A stretch of 44,549 nucleotides of DNA. Source: Myxococcota bacterium. GTDB taxonomy: Bacteria; Myxococcota_A; Polyangia; Polyangiales; Polyangiaceae. Each line of letters begins with the position of its first letter. Position 1 is the first letter of the stretch. Both the position numbers and the translations under genes were made by a program. The DNA lies in assembly GCA_963169915.1 (NCBI GenBank), contig CAUJEM010000028.1, forward strand, positions 1 through 44,549. Reading direction: 5' to 3'. Below the pieces are notes generated by a model. It was not told the DNA's origin. It did no database searches and saw only the letters and a program-made list of their open reading frames with translations. Below are positions 34,145 to 42,670 of this stretch, piece by piece.

Positions 34145-34672
34145 TCACTGCTGCGCGGCGCGGCGCGCTCGGCGCCGCTCTTGGGCGAGCAGCTGCGCCA
34201 CGAGCCGCTGCGCGTCCGCGTCATCCACCAGCGTCCAGCTGTCGTGCGCCGCGCGGTCCCCGGCGCACTCCAGCAAGATCTGCACGGCGCGCTCGGCGTC
34301 GATGGCCCCCACGTGGCGTCCGGGCAGCTCCACCACCGCCGTGCGCACGCGCAGCCCCTCCAAGGTGCTCAAGATCTTCTCGATGACGCCGCGGTAGACC
34401 CGCTCGTTGAAGTCCGCTCGGGCGCCGAGCCCAAACAGCAGCAGCTTGTCGAAGCGCAGCTTCGGGCGCCCCGGCGTGAGCAGCACCTCGCCGAGCTGCC
34501 CCGTGGCCCAGCCCCGCTGCAGGAGCCGCGAGAGGCGCCCGGAGAGGCGCCAATCCATCAGGCCCATCAGCCCCTGCGGCGGGCGCGCGTCCGAGAAGAA
34601 GCCCGCGACCACGACCTCGGTCGCCGCCTCGTCGAGGCGGCGCAGGCTCGGGCTGACGAAGCGCAGGTCCAT
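34145..34672 (-). CDS. Stand-alone M17 (leucyl aminopeptidase) N-terminal-like domain
   Basis: 175 residues. The pattern MDLRFVSPSLRRLDEAATEVVVAGFFSD, GLMGLMDWRLSGRLSRLLQRG, GEVLLTPGRPKLRFDKLLLFGLG resembles the macro-like N-terminal domain of M17 leucyl aminopeptidases. The metal-binding catalytic half is absent, and the protein ends in a charged helix. It lies 8 bp after nusB at the end of the riboflavin/nusB cluster, so it is likely co-transcribed. Without the catalytic part it cannot be a peptidase. A nucleotide- or protein-binding role is possible. Confidence 0.7.
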   Translation of the reverse strand: MDLRFVSPSLRRLDEAATEVVVAGFFSDARPPQGLMGLMDWRLSGRLSRLLQRGWATGQLGEVLLTPGRPKLRFDKLLLFGLGARADFNERVYRGVIEKILSTLEGLRVRTAVVELPGRHVGAIDAERAVQILLECAGDRAAHDSWTLVDDADAQRLVAQLLAQERRRARRAAQQ

Positions 34673-34680
34673 GAGCTCTC

Positions 34681-35109
34681 TCAGCCGACCGAGGGAGGAT
34701 CGAGCCGCCCCGCGTCGTCCGCCACGCGGCTGAGCACGCCGTTCACGAAGGCTCCGCTGTCTGCCGTGCTGAAGCGCTTGACCAGCTCCACCGCCTCGTC
34801 GATGACGACCGCGCGCGGCACCGCCTCACTGCACACCAGCTCCCACGTGGCGAGCCGCAGCACGCTCCGATCGATCCGCGTCATGCGCTCCAGGCGCCAG
34901 TTCTGGCTGGCGGCGCGCAGGCGCGCGTCGAGCTGCTCGAGCGCCCCCCTAACGCCGAAGACGATGGCGTCGGCGTAGGCGCGATCTTCGGCGTCACCCG
35001 GCATCTCTCGCCAGTACTCGCGGACCGCGTAGTCTACCGAGGCGCCGGACACCTCCAGCGAGTAGAGCATTTGAAGCGCCGCTTCACGGGCTGTCGTACG
35101 AGCACCCAT
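34681..35109 (-). CDS. nusB: Transcription antitermination factor NusB
   Basis: 142 residues, the usual length. It begins ARTTAREAALQMLYSLEVSG, the conserved RNA-binding N-terminus. The body contains DRAYADAIVFGVRG and RMTRIDRSVLRLATWEL, and the end VVIDEAVELVKRFSTADSGAFVNGVL is diagnostic. NusB binds boxA RNA with NusE (S10) to prevent premature termination in rRNA operons. Its place after ribH is the common arrangement in many bacteria. Confidence 0.95.
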   Translation of the reverse strand: MGARTTAREAALQMLYSLEVSGASVDYAVREYWREMPGDAEDRAYADAIVFGVRGALEQLDARLRAASQNWRLERMTRIDRSVLRLATWELVCSEAVPRAVVIDEAVELVKRFSTADSGAFVNGVLSRVADDAGRLDPPSVG

Positions 35110-35160
35110 AGACGTGCGCCACCTTGGAGGCGCCGCGCGCGAGAATCAAGTAGCGCGCGC

Positions 35161-35658
35161 TCAGCGCGCCGCGGCGGCGTCGATGGTCCGCAGCAGCGAG
35201 ATCATCTCGAGGGCGGTGACGGCCGCCTCCGCGCCCTTGTTGCCCGCCTTGGTCCCGGCGCGCTCCACCGCCTGCTCGATGGTGTCGGTGGTGAGCACCC
35301 CGAAGATCACCGGCACGCCGCTGCCGAGCGCCGCGCTGGCGACGCCCTTGGCGGCCTCGCCCGCCACGTAGTCGAAGTGCGCCGTCGCGCCGCGGATCAC
35401 CGCGCCGAGCGCCACGACGGCCGCGTACTGGCCAGACTGCGCGAGCCTGGCGCAGACGAGCGGCAGCTCCCAAGCGCCCGGCACGCGCGCCACGGTCACG
35501 TCGGCGTCCGCGACGCCGTGGCGCCGGAGGGCGTCGAGCGCGCCGTCGAGCAGCCGGTCGACGATGAACTCGTTGAACCGGGTCGCGACGAGCGCGACGC
35601 GCGCGCCCGGGGTAGCGACGAGCTGGCCCTCGAGGAGCCGGTGCGTGGAGGGGGACAT
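35161..35658 (-). CDS. ribH: 6,7-dimethyl-8-ribityllumazine synthase
   Basis: 165 residues from ATG 35658. Conserved blocks are [30 protein letters not shown] and [21 protein letters not shown]. The last contains the phosphate-binding loop and the catalytic His. [23 protein letters not shown] follows. It joins 5-amino-6-ribitylaminouracil with dihydroxybutanone phosphate to make lumazine, the last-but-one step to riboflavin. It lies 94 bp after ribBA and 51 bp before nusB on the same strand. Confidence 0.96.
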   Translation of the reverse strand: MSPSTHRLLEGQLVATPGARVALVATRFNEFIVDRLLDGALDALRRHGVADADVTVARVPGAWELPLVCARLAQSGQYAAVVALGAVIRGATAHFDYVAGEAAKGVASAALGSGVPVIFGVLTTDTIEQAVERAGTKAGNKGAEAAVTALEMISLLRTIDAAAAR

Positions 35659-35752
35659 CGCGCGGCACTCTAGCGAAGGCGCCGAGCCCCTGAGCACCTG
35701 ACGTTTGCTCAGTGCCGCGAGGCGGGGGCGCGTGGGGGCGTGGGGCGGCGCC

Positions 35753-36952
35753 CTAGTCCTCGAAGGGCACCGTCTCGACCACGTCGAGCCCGTAGCCGCC
35801 GAGGCCGGCGATCTTGCGGGGGTTCTGCGTGAGCAGGCGGAGCTTCTGGAGCCCGAGATCTCGCAGCACCTGCGCGCCGAGCCCATACTCGCGGAGCGTC
35901 CCGCCGTGAGCGCGCGTCAAGGGCTCCGCGGCGTGCGGCGAGCTCTTGTGCTCGTGGTGACGCCGGATCATCCCTAGCTCCGCCCGCAGATCGCCCCGGG
36001 GCGGCAGATACACGATGACGCCTCGACCCTCGGCCTCGATGGCGTCGATGGAGCGGCGCAGCCGGTCGCCCCCCTCACTGGCGGTCGAGCTGAAGTTGTC
36101 GGCCAGCACCGAGCCGCCGTGCATCCGGCAGAGCGCCGGCGCGCCCTCGTCGAGTCGCCCCTTGTAGAGCGCGAGCAGCTGCCGCTCCTCCAGCGCGGAC
36201 TCGTAGATGCGCGCCTGCCAGGGGGTGCCCGTGCGGTCGAGCACGATCTCCCCTTCTTCGACGACCTGGACGAGCTGCTCGGTCTGCAGCCGGTAGGCGA
36301 TCATGTCCGCGATGGTGAGGATCCTCAGCCCGTGCTCGGCGGCGAAGCGCTCGAGATCCGGCATCCGCGCCATGGTGCCGTCGTCGTTCATGATCTCGCA
36401 AATGACGCCGCTCGCGTCACGACCGGCGAGCCGCGCGAGATCCACCGAGCCCTCGGTCTGGCCGGCGCGCACCAGCACGCCCCCGCTGCGCGCGCGCAGC
36501 GGAAAGACGTGCCCGGGGGTGACCAGCTCCGCCGGCGTCACGTCCGCTCGGATGGCCACTTGGACGGTGCGCGCTCGGTCGGCCGCGCTGATGCCGGTGG
36601 TGACGCCGTCCCGCGCCTCGATGCTGACGGTGAAGGCTGTCCCCAGGGGCGGGCCGCCGCGCCCCTTGGCGCCCGTCATCATGGGCAGCTCGAGCCGCTC
36701 CACCTGCGCCTCGGTCAGCGTCAGGCAGATGAGGCCGCGGCCGTGCTTCGCCATGAAGTTGATGGCCTCCGGGCTGACCAGATCGGCCGCCATCACCAGG
36801 TCCCCCTCGTTCTCCCGATCTTCGTCGTCCACCAAGATGACCATCTTGCCGGCGGCGATGTCTCTCAGCGCGGCGCGGACGCGCTCGAGCAGCGCGGGCT
36901 GGAGGTCGAGCGCGTGACGTGGGGTGCTGGGGCTAGCGGGGGTGGTCGTCAT
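35753..36952 (-). CDS. ribBA: RibBA: DHBP synthase fused to a degenerate GTP cyclohydrolase II domain
   Basis: 399 residues. The RibB half (about 20-225) is well kept, with [36 protein letters not shown] and [10 protein letters not shown]. One exception is [11 protein letters not shown], where the usual metal-ligand His (RXGHT) is Q165. The RibA half (about 235-399) has lost the zinc cysteines: the normal HSECLTGD--SLRCDCG region reads [21 protein letters not shown], leaving one Cys (275). The YXRQEGRGIG loop reads [13 protein letters not shown], and the D-X-R catalytic pair is T352-L-R354. It probably makes dihydroxybutanone phosphate only. It starts 6 bp after ribE. Confidence 0.93.
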   Translation of the reverse strand: MTTTPASPSTPRHALDLQPALLERVRAALRDIAAGKMVILVDDEDRENEGDLVMAADLVSPEAINFMAKHGRGLICLTLTEAQVERLELPMMTGAKGRGGPPLGTAFTVSIEARDGVTTGISAADRARTVQVAIRADVTPAELVTPGHVFPLRARSGGVLVRAGQTEGSVDLARLAGRDASGVICEIMNDDGTMARMPDLERFAAEHGLRILTIADMIAYRLQTEQLVQVVEEGEIVLDRTGTPWQARIYESALEERQLLALYKGRLDEGAPALCRMHGGSVLADNFSSTASEGGDRLRRSIDAIEAEGRGVIVYLPPRGDLRAELGMIRRHHEHKSSPHAAEPLTRAHGGTLREYGLGAQVLRDLGLQKLRLLTQNPRKIAGLGGYGLDVVETVPFED

Positions 36953-36958
36953 GGTGGT

Positions 36959-37618
36959 CTATCGATCGGGGTCTTGGAGCAGGCCGGCGGCGCGCAGGGC
37001 GTCCGTCAGGCCGCGAGCGGCGGGGGCCTCGGGGGCGCCCGTCTCGAGCCAGCGCGCCACGTAGCGCGCCACGAGGTCGACCTCCAGGTTGACCTCACCG
37101 CCCACCTGGAGGGCGCCCAGGCTGGTGACGGACTGCGTGTGCGGGATGAGCATGAGCTCGAAGCGCCGGCCCGTGACGGCGTTGACGGTCAACGAGACCC
37201 CATCGAGCGTGACCGAGCCCTTGGCGGCGATGAAGCGCTCGAGCCCGGCCGGCGCCTCGAAGCCCAGCGCCAAGGCGCGGCCGACGTCGCGGCGCTCCAC
37301 GCAGCGCGCGCGGCCGTCCACGTGCCCACTCACCAGGTGCCCACCGAGGCGGTCCCCCGCGCGCAGCGCGCGCTCCAAGTTGAGCCGCGCGCCCAAGGCT
37401 AGCCGCCCGAGCGTCGTCTTCTCGGCCGTCTCCAGGGACAGCTCCGCGTCGAAGCCGCTGGCGTCGAAGGCGGTCACCGTCAGGCACACCCCGTCGATGG
37501 CGATGGACTCACCCAAGACGTAGGACGTGAACGGCGCGCGGACGCTCAGCTCGAAGCCCGGCCCGCGGCGTTGGCGACGCACCAGCGCTCCCTGAGCTTC
37601 GACGAGACCGGTGAACAT
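36959..37618 (-). CDS. ribE: Riboflavin synthase alpha chain
   Basis: 219 residues from ATG 37618, giving the standard N-terminus MFTGLVEAQG. Two lumazine-binding barrels are present: the first with SIAIDGVCLTVTAFD, the second from GGHLVSGHVDG with GSVTLDGVSLTVNAV. The enzyme dismutates two lumazines into riboflavin and the pyrimidine precursor. The C-terminus (APAARGLTDALRAAGLLQ) is longer than in E. coli. It is the first gene of the cluster. The 76 bp upstream contain no recognisable FMN riboswitch. Confidence 0.95.
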   Translation of the reverse strand: MFTGLVEAQGALVRRQRRGPGFELSVRAPFTSYVLGESIAIDGVCLTVTAFDASGFDAELSLETAEKTTLGRLALGARLNLERALRAGDRLGGHLVSGHVDGRARCVERRDVGRALALGFEAPAGLERFIAAKGSVTLDGVSLTVNAVTGRRFELMLIPHTQSVTSLGALQVGGEVNLEVDLVARYVARWLETGAPEAPAARGLTDALRAAGLLQDPDR

Positions 37619-37694
37619 GCGCCCGACACCTAGCGCTGCCTCGCCGCCGTGACCAGGCTTGCTCCCTCCTCCGGGTGCGTGCAGGCTGTCGAAG

Positions 37695-38240
37695 GTGAGC
37701 GCGCGCGCCCTGGCCCGGACCCTCGTGCTCGTCGGGCTCGGGGCCTGTGGGCCCAGCGTCTCGGCCATCTACGAGAGCAACGCGCGCTTCGAGCACTGTG
37801 AGCGGCTCGATCTAGACTCGGAGGTCGTGCCCTCCCACCGGCGGGCCTGCTGGGAGGAGTGGTCCCAGCGCTACACCGTGGGGCAGACCACCGATCGCTT
37901 CGAGCACGCGCGGCAGCGTATCGCGGCGCTCGACCGGGGCGAGACGGCCACGCTGCGGCTGGAGCTGACGGAGGACGCTGGCGCCGACGGCGCGACGCCC
38001 ACGCGCGGGCTGGATCCGAGCCGCGCCCCCCCCTCGATCGCGCCCGTGTCCACGCCGAGCGCGTCCGCCACGGTTCCCGTCGCCGCCTCGGCCACGCCGA
38101 GCGCCCCGGAGCAGGGCTGCGAGCGCGCATGCCAGGACGCCGCCGCGCGCTGCCAAGACACATGTAGGGCGAAGGGGGATACGGTGTGCCAGCGCTGTGC
38201 GGTGGACTTACAGCGCTGTCAGGAGCGTTGTCCTCGCTGA
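37695..38240 (+). CDS. Cysteine-rich small lipoprotein
   Basis: 181 residues from GTG 37695. The signal ends LVLVGLGAC. The mature N-terminal part (IYESNARFEHCERLD, HRRACWEEWSQRYTVGQTTD) has two further cysteines. A Pro/Ala/Ser-rich linker (105-138) leads to a tail with eight cysteines in pairs: C142X3C146, C153X3C157, C165X2C168, C175X3C179. The paired spacing suggests a helical disulfide hairpin or metal site. No family recognised. It is divergent from ribE with a 76-bp gap. Confidence 0.7.
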   Translation: MSARALARTLVLVGLGACGPSVSAIYESNARFEHCERLDLDSEVVPSHRRACWEEWSQRYTVGQTTDRFEHARQRIAALDRGETATLRLELTEDAGADGATPTRGLDPSRAPPSIAPVSTPSASATVPVAASATPSAPEQGCERACQDAAARCQDTCRAKGDTVCQRCAVDLQRCQERCPR

Positions 38241-38326
38241 GCCGCCTTCGCCCCACGCCGGCGCGCGGGTGGCGCTTGGTGCAAAGTTGACGGCCCGCCC
38301 CATCGGGCGCTAACGGAGCTTGACGG

Positions 38327-39556
38327 ATGTCCCTCTTCGACCCGGTGCTTCGCCCGCCTGCCCCCAGTAGCCTGGCGAGCGCCACCCCGCTGCCCCGCGT
38401 GCTGCGCCCCCAGCGGGCGCTGCCGTCGGCGGCGGTCCGACCCACCCGGGCGGAGATCAACTTGGCCGCGCTGCGCCACAACCTCCGGGTGCTCCAGCGC
38501 GTCGCGGGCGGAGCGCGGGTCTGGTGCGTGCTGAAGGCCGACGCCTATGGCCACGGCGCCAAGGGCGTGGCCCGGACGCTCGAGCGCGCCGGCGCCAGCG
38601 GGATCTGCGTCGCCCTGCTGGAGGAGGGCATCGAGCTGCGCGAGGCCGGCATCCGCGTCCCCATCTTGGTGATGGGCGGCTACTACGGGCGGGCGTGGGG
38701 GGAGCTGCTCCACCACGAGCTGACCCCCATGGTGCATGACCTCAGCCAGATCGAGCCGCTGGCCGAGGAGGTCCGGTACTCCGGCGGGCGCCCCCTGCCC
38801 GTCCATTTGAAGGTGGACACCGGCATGGCGCGGCTCGGGCTCCGCGCTCCTGAGCTCACGGCGGCCGCCGCGCTGCTACGGGCGCACCCAGAGCTCCAGC
38901 TGGAAGGGCTGATGACCCACTTCGCCTGCGCGGACTCGAGTGACCCGGCGTCCCTCGACGAGCAGCTCGACCGCTTCGAGCTGGCCACGGCGACGCTCGC
39001 GGCCGAGGGGCTCGTGCCGCGGCTACGCCACGCCGCCAACAGTGCCGCCCTGCTCAGCTCGCCGCGCGCCACGCTCGACTGCGTGCGGGCCGGCATCGCG
39101 CTGTTCGGCGTGTCGCCCCGGCCCGGCATGACGACGGAGCTGCACCCGGTGATGCGCGTCCAGACGGAGCTCATCGCGATCCGGGAGCTCCAGCCCGGAG
39201 ACGCCGTCGGCTACGGCTCCACCTGGCGGGCCACCCGTCGCTCACGGATCGCCACCCTCCCCATGGGCTACGCGGACGGGCTGAGCCGCTCGCTCTCGAA
39301 CCAGGGGCACGTGCTCGTGCGCGGCCAGCGGGCGCCCATCGCCGGCACCGTGAGCATGGACTTGACCATGGTGGACGTCACCGACATCGAGGGGGCGCGC
39401 CCCGGTGACGAGGTGGTGGTGCTGGGGGAGCAGCACGGCAAGCTGGGCCACGACCGCATCACGGCCGAGGAGCTGGCGGGGCACTCCGGGAGCATCGCCT
39501 GGGAGGTGCTCACGCACATTTCCAGGCGTGTGCCCAGGTTTTACCGCGAGCCCTGA
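38327..39556 (+). CDS. alr: Alanine racemase
   Basis: 409 residues. The PLP-binding Lys is K70 in VLKADAYGHGAKG, and the second catalytic base is Y296 in AVGYGSTWRATR. DTGMARLGLR, MTHFACADS and TVSMDLTMVDVT are also conserved. An N-terminal extension of ~38 residues precedes the barrel (usual start at RAEINLAALRHN). The enzyme makes D-alanine for peptidoglycan. It is probably a single-gene unit, with its stop 10 bp from the convergent exonuclease gene. Confidence 0.95.
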   Translation: MSLFDPVLRPPAPSSLASATPLPRVLRPQRALPSAAVRPTRAEINLAALRHNLRVLQRVAGGARVWCVLKADAYGHGAKGVARTLERAGASGICVALLEEGIELREAGIRVPILVMGGYYGRAWGELLHHELTPMVHDLSQIEPLAEEVRYSGGRPLPVHLKVDTGMARLGLRAPELTAAAALLRAHPELQLEGLMTHFACADSSDPASLDEQLDRFELATATLAAEGLVPRLRHAANSAALLSSPRATLDCVRAGIALFGVSPRPGMTTELHPVMRVQTELIAIRELQPGDAVGYGSTWRATRRSRIATLPMGYADGLSRSLSNQGHVLVRGQRAPIAGTVSMDLTMVDVTDIEGARPGDEVVVLGEQHGKLGHDRITAEELAGHSGSIAWEVLTHISRRVPRFYREP

Positions 39557-39566
39557 GGCGGCGGGC

Positions 39567-40292
39567 TCAGACCGGCGGCTCGCGCTCGCGCGCCATCAGG
39601 CGCCGCTCGTCCAGCGCCGCGGCGACCGGCGCCAGGCGCGGGTCACGCCGGATGAGCTCGAGCAGGGCCTGCATCGCGGTGCGGTACTCAGCGAGGGGGA
39701 GCTCTCCTCGGAGGAGCTGGACCCTCAGAAAGACGCCGGCGGTCTGCACCACGTCACAGAGACAGTAGTCACGCACCTCCGAGAGCCGCCCCCCGTGCAC
39801 CAGGGGGCCGACGTCCTTGCCGTCCACGCCCACCTTGCCCGGCATCCCGCAGAGCTTGGCGATCACGTCGAGCCTGGAGGACCGGCTTGCACCGAAATCT
39901 GCAATATAATCCATTAGATCTAGATGGCCTTCGGCGCTGAAGCGGTAGCGGAGATCGCGGGCGCGGTAGTAATGCGCGAAGGGCACGGCGTGTCGCAGAC
40001 AGCGCGCCGCGATGACCGGAAGATCGAAGCCCCGCCCGTTGAAGCTGACCAAGGTGGGGCGTTTGTCCGCGAGAAACCGCGAAAAATCCTCCAGCATGGC
40101 CGGCTCGTCCTTGTCCTCGCCCAGCACCCCGAGGCGTACGGGCAGGTGCTCCGCGTCGAGCAGGAGCGCGCCGATGACCACCACCTTGTGGTGGGGCGGC
40201 GCTGGCAGCCGCTCCAGCTCCGTGGTGGTGGCGATGGGCAGTTCCGCGTCCAGCACCGTCTCGATGTCGAGCACCAGGTAGCTCTTGGTCAT
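39567..40292 (-). CDS. Predicted DEDDy 3'-5' exonuclease (PolB-exo-like)
   Basis: 241 residues. The acidic triad is readable: D9 and E11 in YLVLDIETV, D90 in LVSFNGRGFDLPVI, and D180 with Y176 in VRDYCLCDVV, which is the DEDDy arrangement. HLDLMDYIADFGASR matches the family of stand-alone PolB-type exonuclease domains (PF10108-like). It should remove nucleotides from DNA 3' ends, using two metals. Its cellular role is unknown. The gene is divergent from the RNase E/G gene, 227 bp apart. Confidence 0.85.
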   Translation of the reverse strand: MTKSYLVLDIETVLDAELPIATTTELERLPAPPHHKVVVIGALLLDAEHLPVRLGVLGEDKDEPAMLEDFSRFLADKRPTLVSFNGRGFDLPVIAARCLRHAVPFAHYYRARDLRYRFSAEGHLDLMDYIADFGASRSSRLDVIAKLCGMPGKVGVDGKDVGPLVHGGRLSEVRDYCLCDVVQTAGVFLRVQLLRGELPLAEYRTAMQALLELIRRDPRLAPVAAALDERRLMAREREPPV

Positions 40293-40336
40293 GCCGCAGC
40301 ATAGAGCCGCCGGTGCCTGCTTTCATGGGTAGAACT

Positions 40337-40354
40337 ACCGGCCGGTCGGCCGGT
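40337..40354. promoter_or_regulatory. 18-bp inverted repeat in rng upstream region
   Basis: ACCGGCCG-GT-CGGCCGGT lies 166 bp before the RNase E/G start and 45 bp before the divergent exonuclease start. A smaller repeat CAAGT-N5-ACTTG follows at 40371-40385. RNase E genes are often autoregulated through their 5' leader, so an RNA hairpin is as likely as an operator. Confidence 0.4.
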
Positions 40355-40519
40355 GCGAGGAAGTTCTCCTCAAGTCATGTACTTGGTAGCGGTTTTCGGT
40401 CATGCTGGGCCGCCGCGGGGGCGCCCCGCGACAGGCTCGCCGCGGTCTCCCGCTGGCTGGGCAACCACCTTCTTCTTGTGCCGCGCTGGGCTCCAGCCCT
40501 GCGCCGGCTTTCCCGATCC

Positions 40520-42667
40520 ATGAGCCGAAATATCCTGGTCATCAATTGTGATCTGCGCGAGACGCGGGTCGCGCTCATCGAAGATGGCGTCATCGCGGAG
40601 CTCTTCATCGAGCGCGCCAGCGCCCACGGCGCCCTTGGAAACATCGTCCTCGGTAAGGTGTCGCGGGTCCTGCCCGGGATGCAAGCCGCCTTCATCGACG
40701 TGGGGCTCGAGCGCGCGGCGTTCCTCCACGTCGAAGATCTCATCCGTCCGGACGACTTCGAGACCTACCTTGGCGCCCACGCGCGGGAGGACTCGGACGC
40801 CAACGAGCGCGGCGCCGGCGGGCGGCGTGAGCACGGGCACCACGCGCACGACGAGGACGGCGAGGACGGCGAGGACGACGAGGACGACACGCCCGCTGCC
40901 GCGCCAGAGGACGCCGTGGAGCTCGAGGCCGAGCCCCCGCCGGTCGTCACGAGCGTCGCGACCCCACGGCCGCGTCGGACGGTGGTCGCGCCTGCCCCCA
41001 CGACCGCGGAGGGGCCCGACCCCGGCGCTGAGGGTGCCGTGAGCTCTACCGCGCCGGACAGCGACGACTCGCCGGACAGCGACGACTCGCACGAGGACGA
41101 CGGCTCACCAGACGACGAGGTCCCGGGCGCGACGGCGACCGGCGACGCGGGCGGCACCAGCTCGAGCTCGGCGCCGAGCGCGGTGGAGGCCACCGTGGCG
41201 GCGGCCGGCGCCACGGCCTCGGAGGGGGTGAGCGTCGGCGGCGAGGCCGGCCCCTCCGGCGGCGCCGAAGAGGGCAAGTCTCGCGGGCGGCGGCGGCGCA
41301 AGCGGCGTCCGCGCGGGGGCAAGGGGGCGGCCGAGGCCACGGCCAGCGCCGTGAGCCCGGCCAAGGCGGCGGGCAACGGCAAGCCCCGCGACAAAGCGCG
41401 CGGACACGAGCAGGAGCGGGGCACCAAGAAGGGCGGCGGCGGTAGCCGCGTCGCTCGCTCCGTCCCCATCACGGAGGTCGTGCGCGAGGGCGACGAGGTC
41501 ATCGTGCAGATCTCCAAGGAGCCCATCGGCACCAAGGGCGCACGCGTCACCAGCCACGTCTCGCTCCCGGGGCGCTTCGTGGTGTACCTGCCCACCGTCG
41601 ACCACGTCGGGATCTCCAAGCGCATCGGCAGCGCCTCGGAGCGACAGCGCCTGCGCGAGGTCATCGACGCGCTCAAGCCCGAAAAGGGCGGGCTCATCGT
41701 CCGCACGGTGGCCGAGGGCCTCACCAAGAAGTCGCTGAAGGCCGACATCGGGTACCTGCTCAAGCTCTGGGCGGACGTGGCCAAGCGCCGGGAGAGCGCC
41801 AAGGCGCCCGCCGTGCTCTACACCGAGCTGGATCTCGTCCTGCGCATCGCGCGAGATCTGTTCACCCCGGAGATCGAGCGGATCGTCATCGACGATCGGG
41901 AGACCTACGCGCGCCTCGTCCGCTTCATGGAGGTGTTCCTCCCGGAGCGGGTGAAGGACGTGGAGCTCTACACGGGCGCCGAGCCCATCTTCGACGCCTT
42001 CGGCATCGAGGACGAGATCGGCCGGGCGCTCAGCCGCAAGGTGCCGCTCACCAGCGGCGGCTACCTGGTCATCGATCAAGCCGAGGCCCTCTCCGCCATC
42101 GACGTGAACACCGGTCGCTTCGTCGGCAAGGGGAGCAAGGATCTGGAGGAGACGGCCTACAAGACCAACCTCGAGGCCGTGGAGGAGATCGCCTACCAGC
42201 TACGCTTCCGGAACATCGGCGGGCTGGTGATCTTGGATCTCATCGACATGGAGAGCGGGAGCCACCGAGAGAAGGTCTATCGGAAGCTCGAGAGCCTGCT
42301 CGCCAAGGACAAGGCCAAGACCACCATCAACCGCATCAGCGACCTTGGCCTCATCGAGATGACGCGCAAGCGCACGCGCGAGAGCCTGATGCGGGTGATG
42401 CACGAGCCCTGCTTTTACTGCGACGGCACCGGCCAGATCCAGTCCCGCACCACCATCGCCTACGAGATCTTGCGCCAGATCCGCCGTGAGGTCGCGGCGC
42501 TGCCGGGCTACGTGGTCCTCGTCAACGCTCACCCCGCCGTCGTGGACCTGATGCAGGGCGAGGAGCGCGCCGCCGTGGTGGAGGCGGAGAAGCGCTACCT
42601 GCGCCGCATCGAGTTCAACCCGCACCACGAGTACCACATCGAGCAGTTCGATCTTCAGGGGAAGTAG
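40520..42667 (+). CDS. rng: Ribonuclease E/G family protein with large charged insertion
   Basis: 715 residues from ATG 40520 (MSRNILVINCDLRETRVALI). The S1 domain starts normally (GNIVLGKVSRVLPGMQAAFIDVG, FLHVEDL) but is interrupted from about residue 78 to 314. The insert is acidic and low in complexity (HDEDGEDGEDDEDD, SDDSPDSDDS) and then basic (RGRRRRKRRPRGGK). S1 resumes with VREGDEVIVQISKEPIGTKGAR. The catalytic part is intact: IDVNTGRFVG with D528, GGLVILDLIDMES, and the Zn-link CFYCDGTG (C631, C634). It cleaves single-stranded RNA. The degradosome scaffold tail is absent. A PilZ gene follows 3 bp later. Confidence 0.93.
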   Translation: MSRNILVINCDLRETRVALIEDGVIAELFIERASAHGALGNIVLGKVSRVLPGMQAAFIDVGLERAAFLHVEDLIRPDDFETYLGAHAREDSDANERGAGGRREHGHHAHDEDGEDGEDDEDDTPAAAPEDAVELEAEPPPVVTSVATPRPRRTVVAPAPTTAEGPDPGAEGAVSSTAPDSDDSPDSDDSHEDDGSPDDEVPGATATGDAGGTSSSSAPSAVEATVAAAGATASEGVSVGGEAGPSGGAEEGKSRGRRRRKRRPRGGKGAAEATASAVSPAKAAGNGKPRDKARGHEQERGTKKGGGGSRVARSVPITEVVREGDEVIVQISKEPIGTKGARVTSHVSLPGRFVVYLPTVDHVGISKRIGSASERQRLREVIDALKPEKGGLIVRTVAEGLTKKSLKADIGYLLKLWADVAKRRESAKAPAVLYTELDLVLRIARDLFTPEIERIVIDDRETYARLVRFMEVFLPERVKDVELYTGAEPIFDAFGIEDEIGRALSRKVPLTSGGYLVIDQAEALSAIDVNTGRFVGKGSKDLEETAYKTNLEAVEEIAYQLRFRNIGGLVILDLIDMESGSHREKVYRKLESLLAKDKAKTTINRISDLGLIEMTRKRTRESLMRVMHEPCFYCDGTGQIQSRTTIAYEILRQIRREVAALPGYVVLVNAHPAVVDLMQGEERAAVVEAEKRYLRRIEFNPHHEYHIEQFDLQGK

Positions 42668-42670
42668 GCC

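Noticed and set aside
37619..37694. Possible FMN riboswitch before ribE
   Set aside because: The gap is only 76 bp and lacks the conserved RFN core; none seen before ribBA or ribH either.
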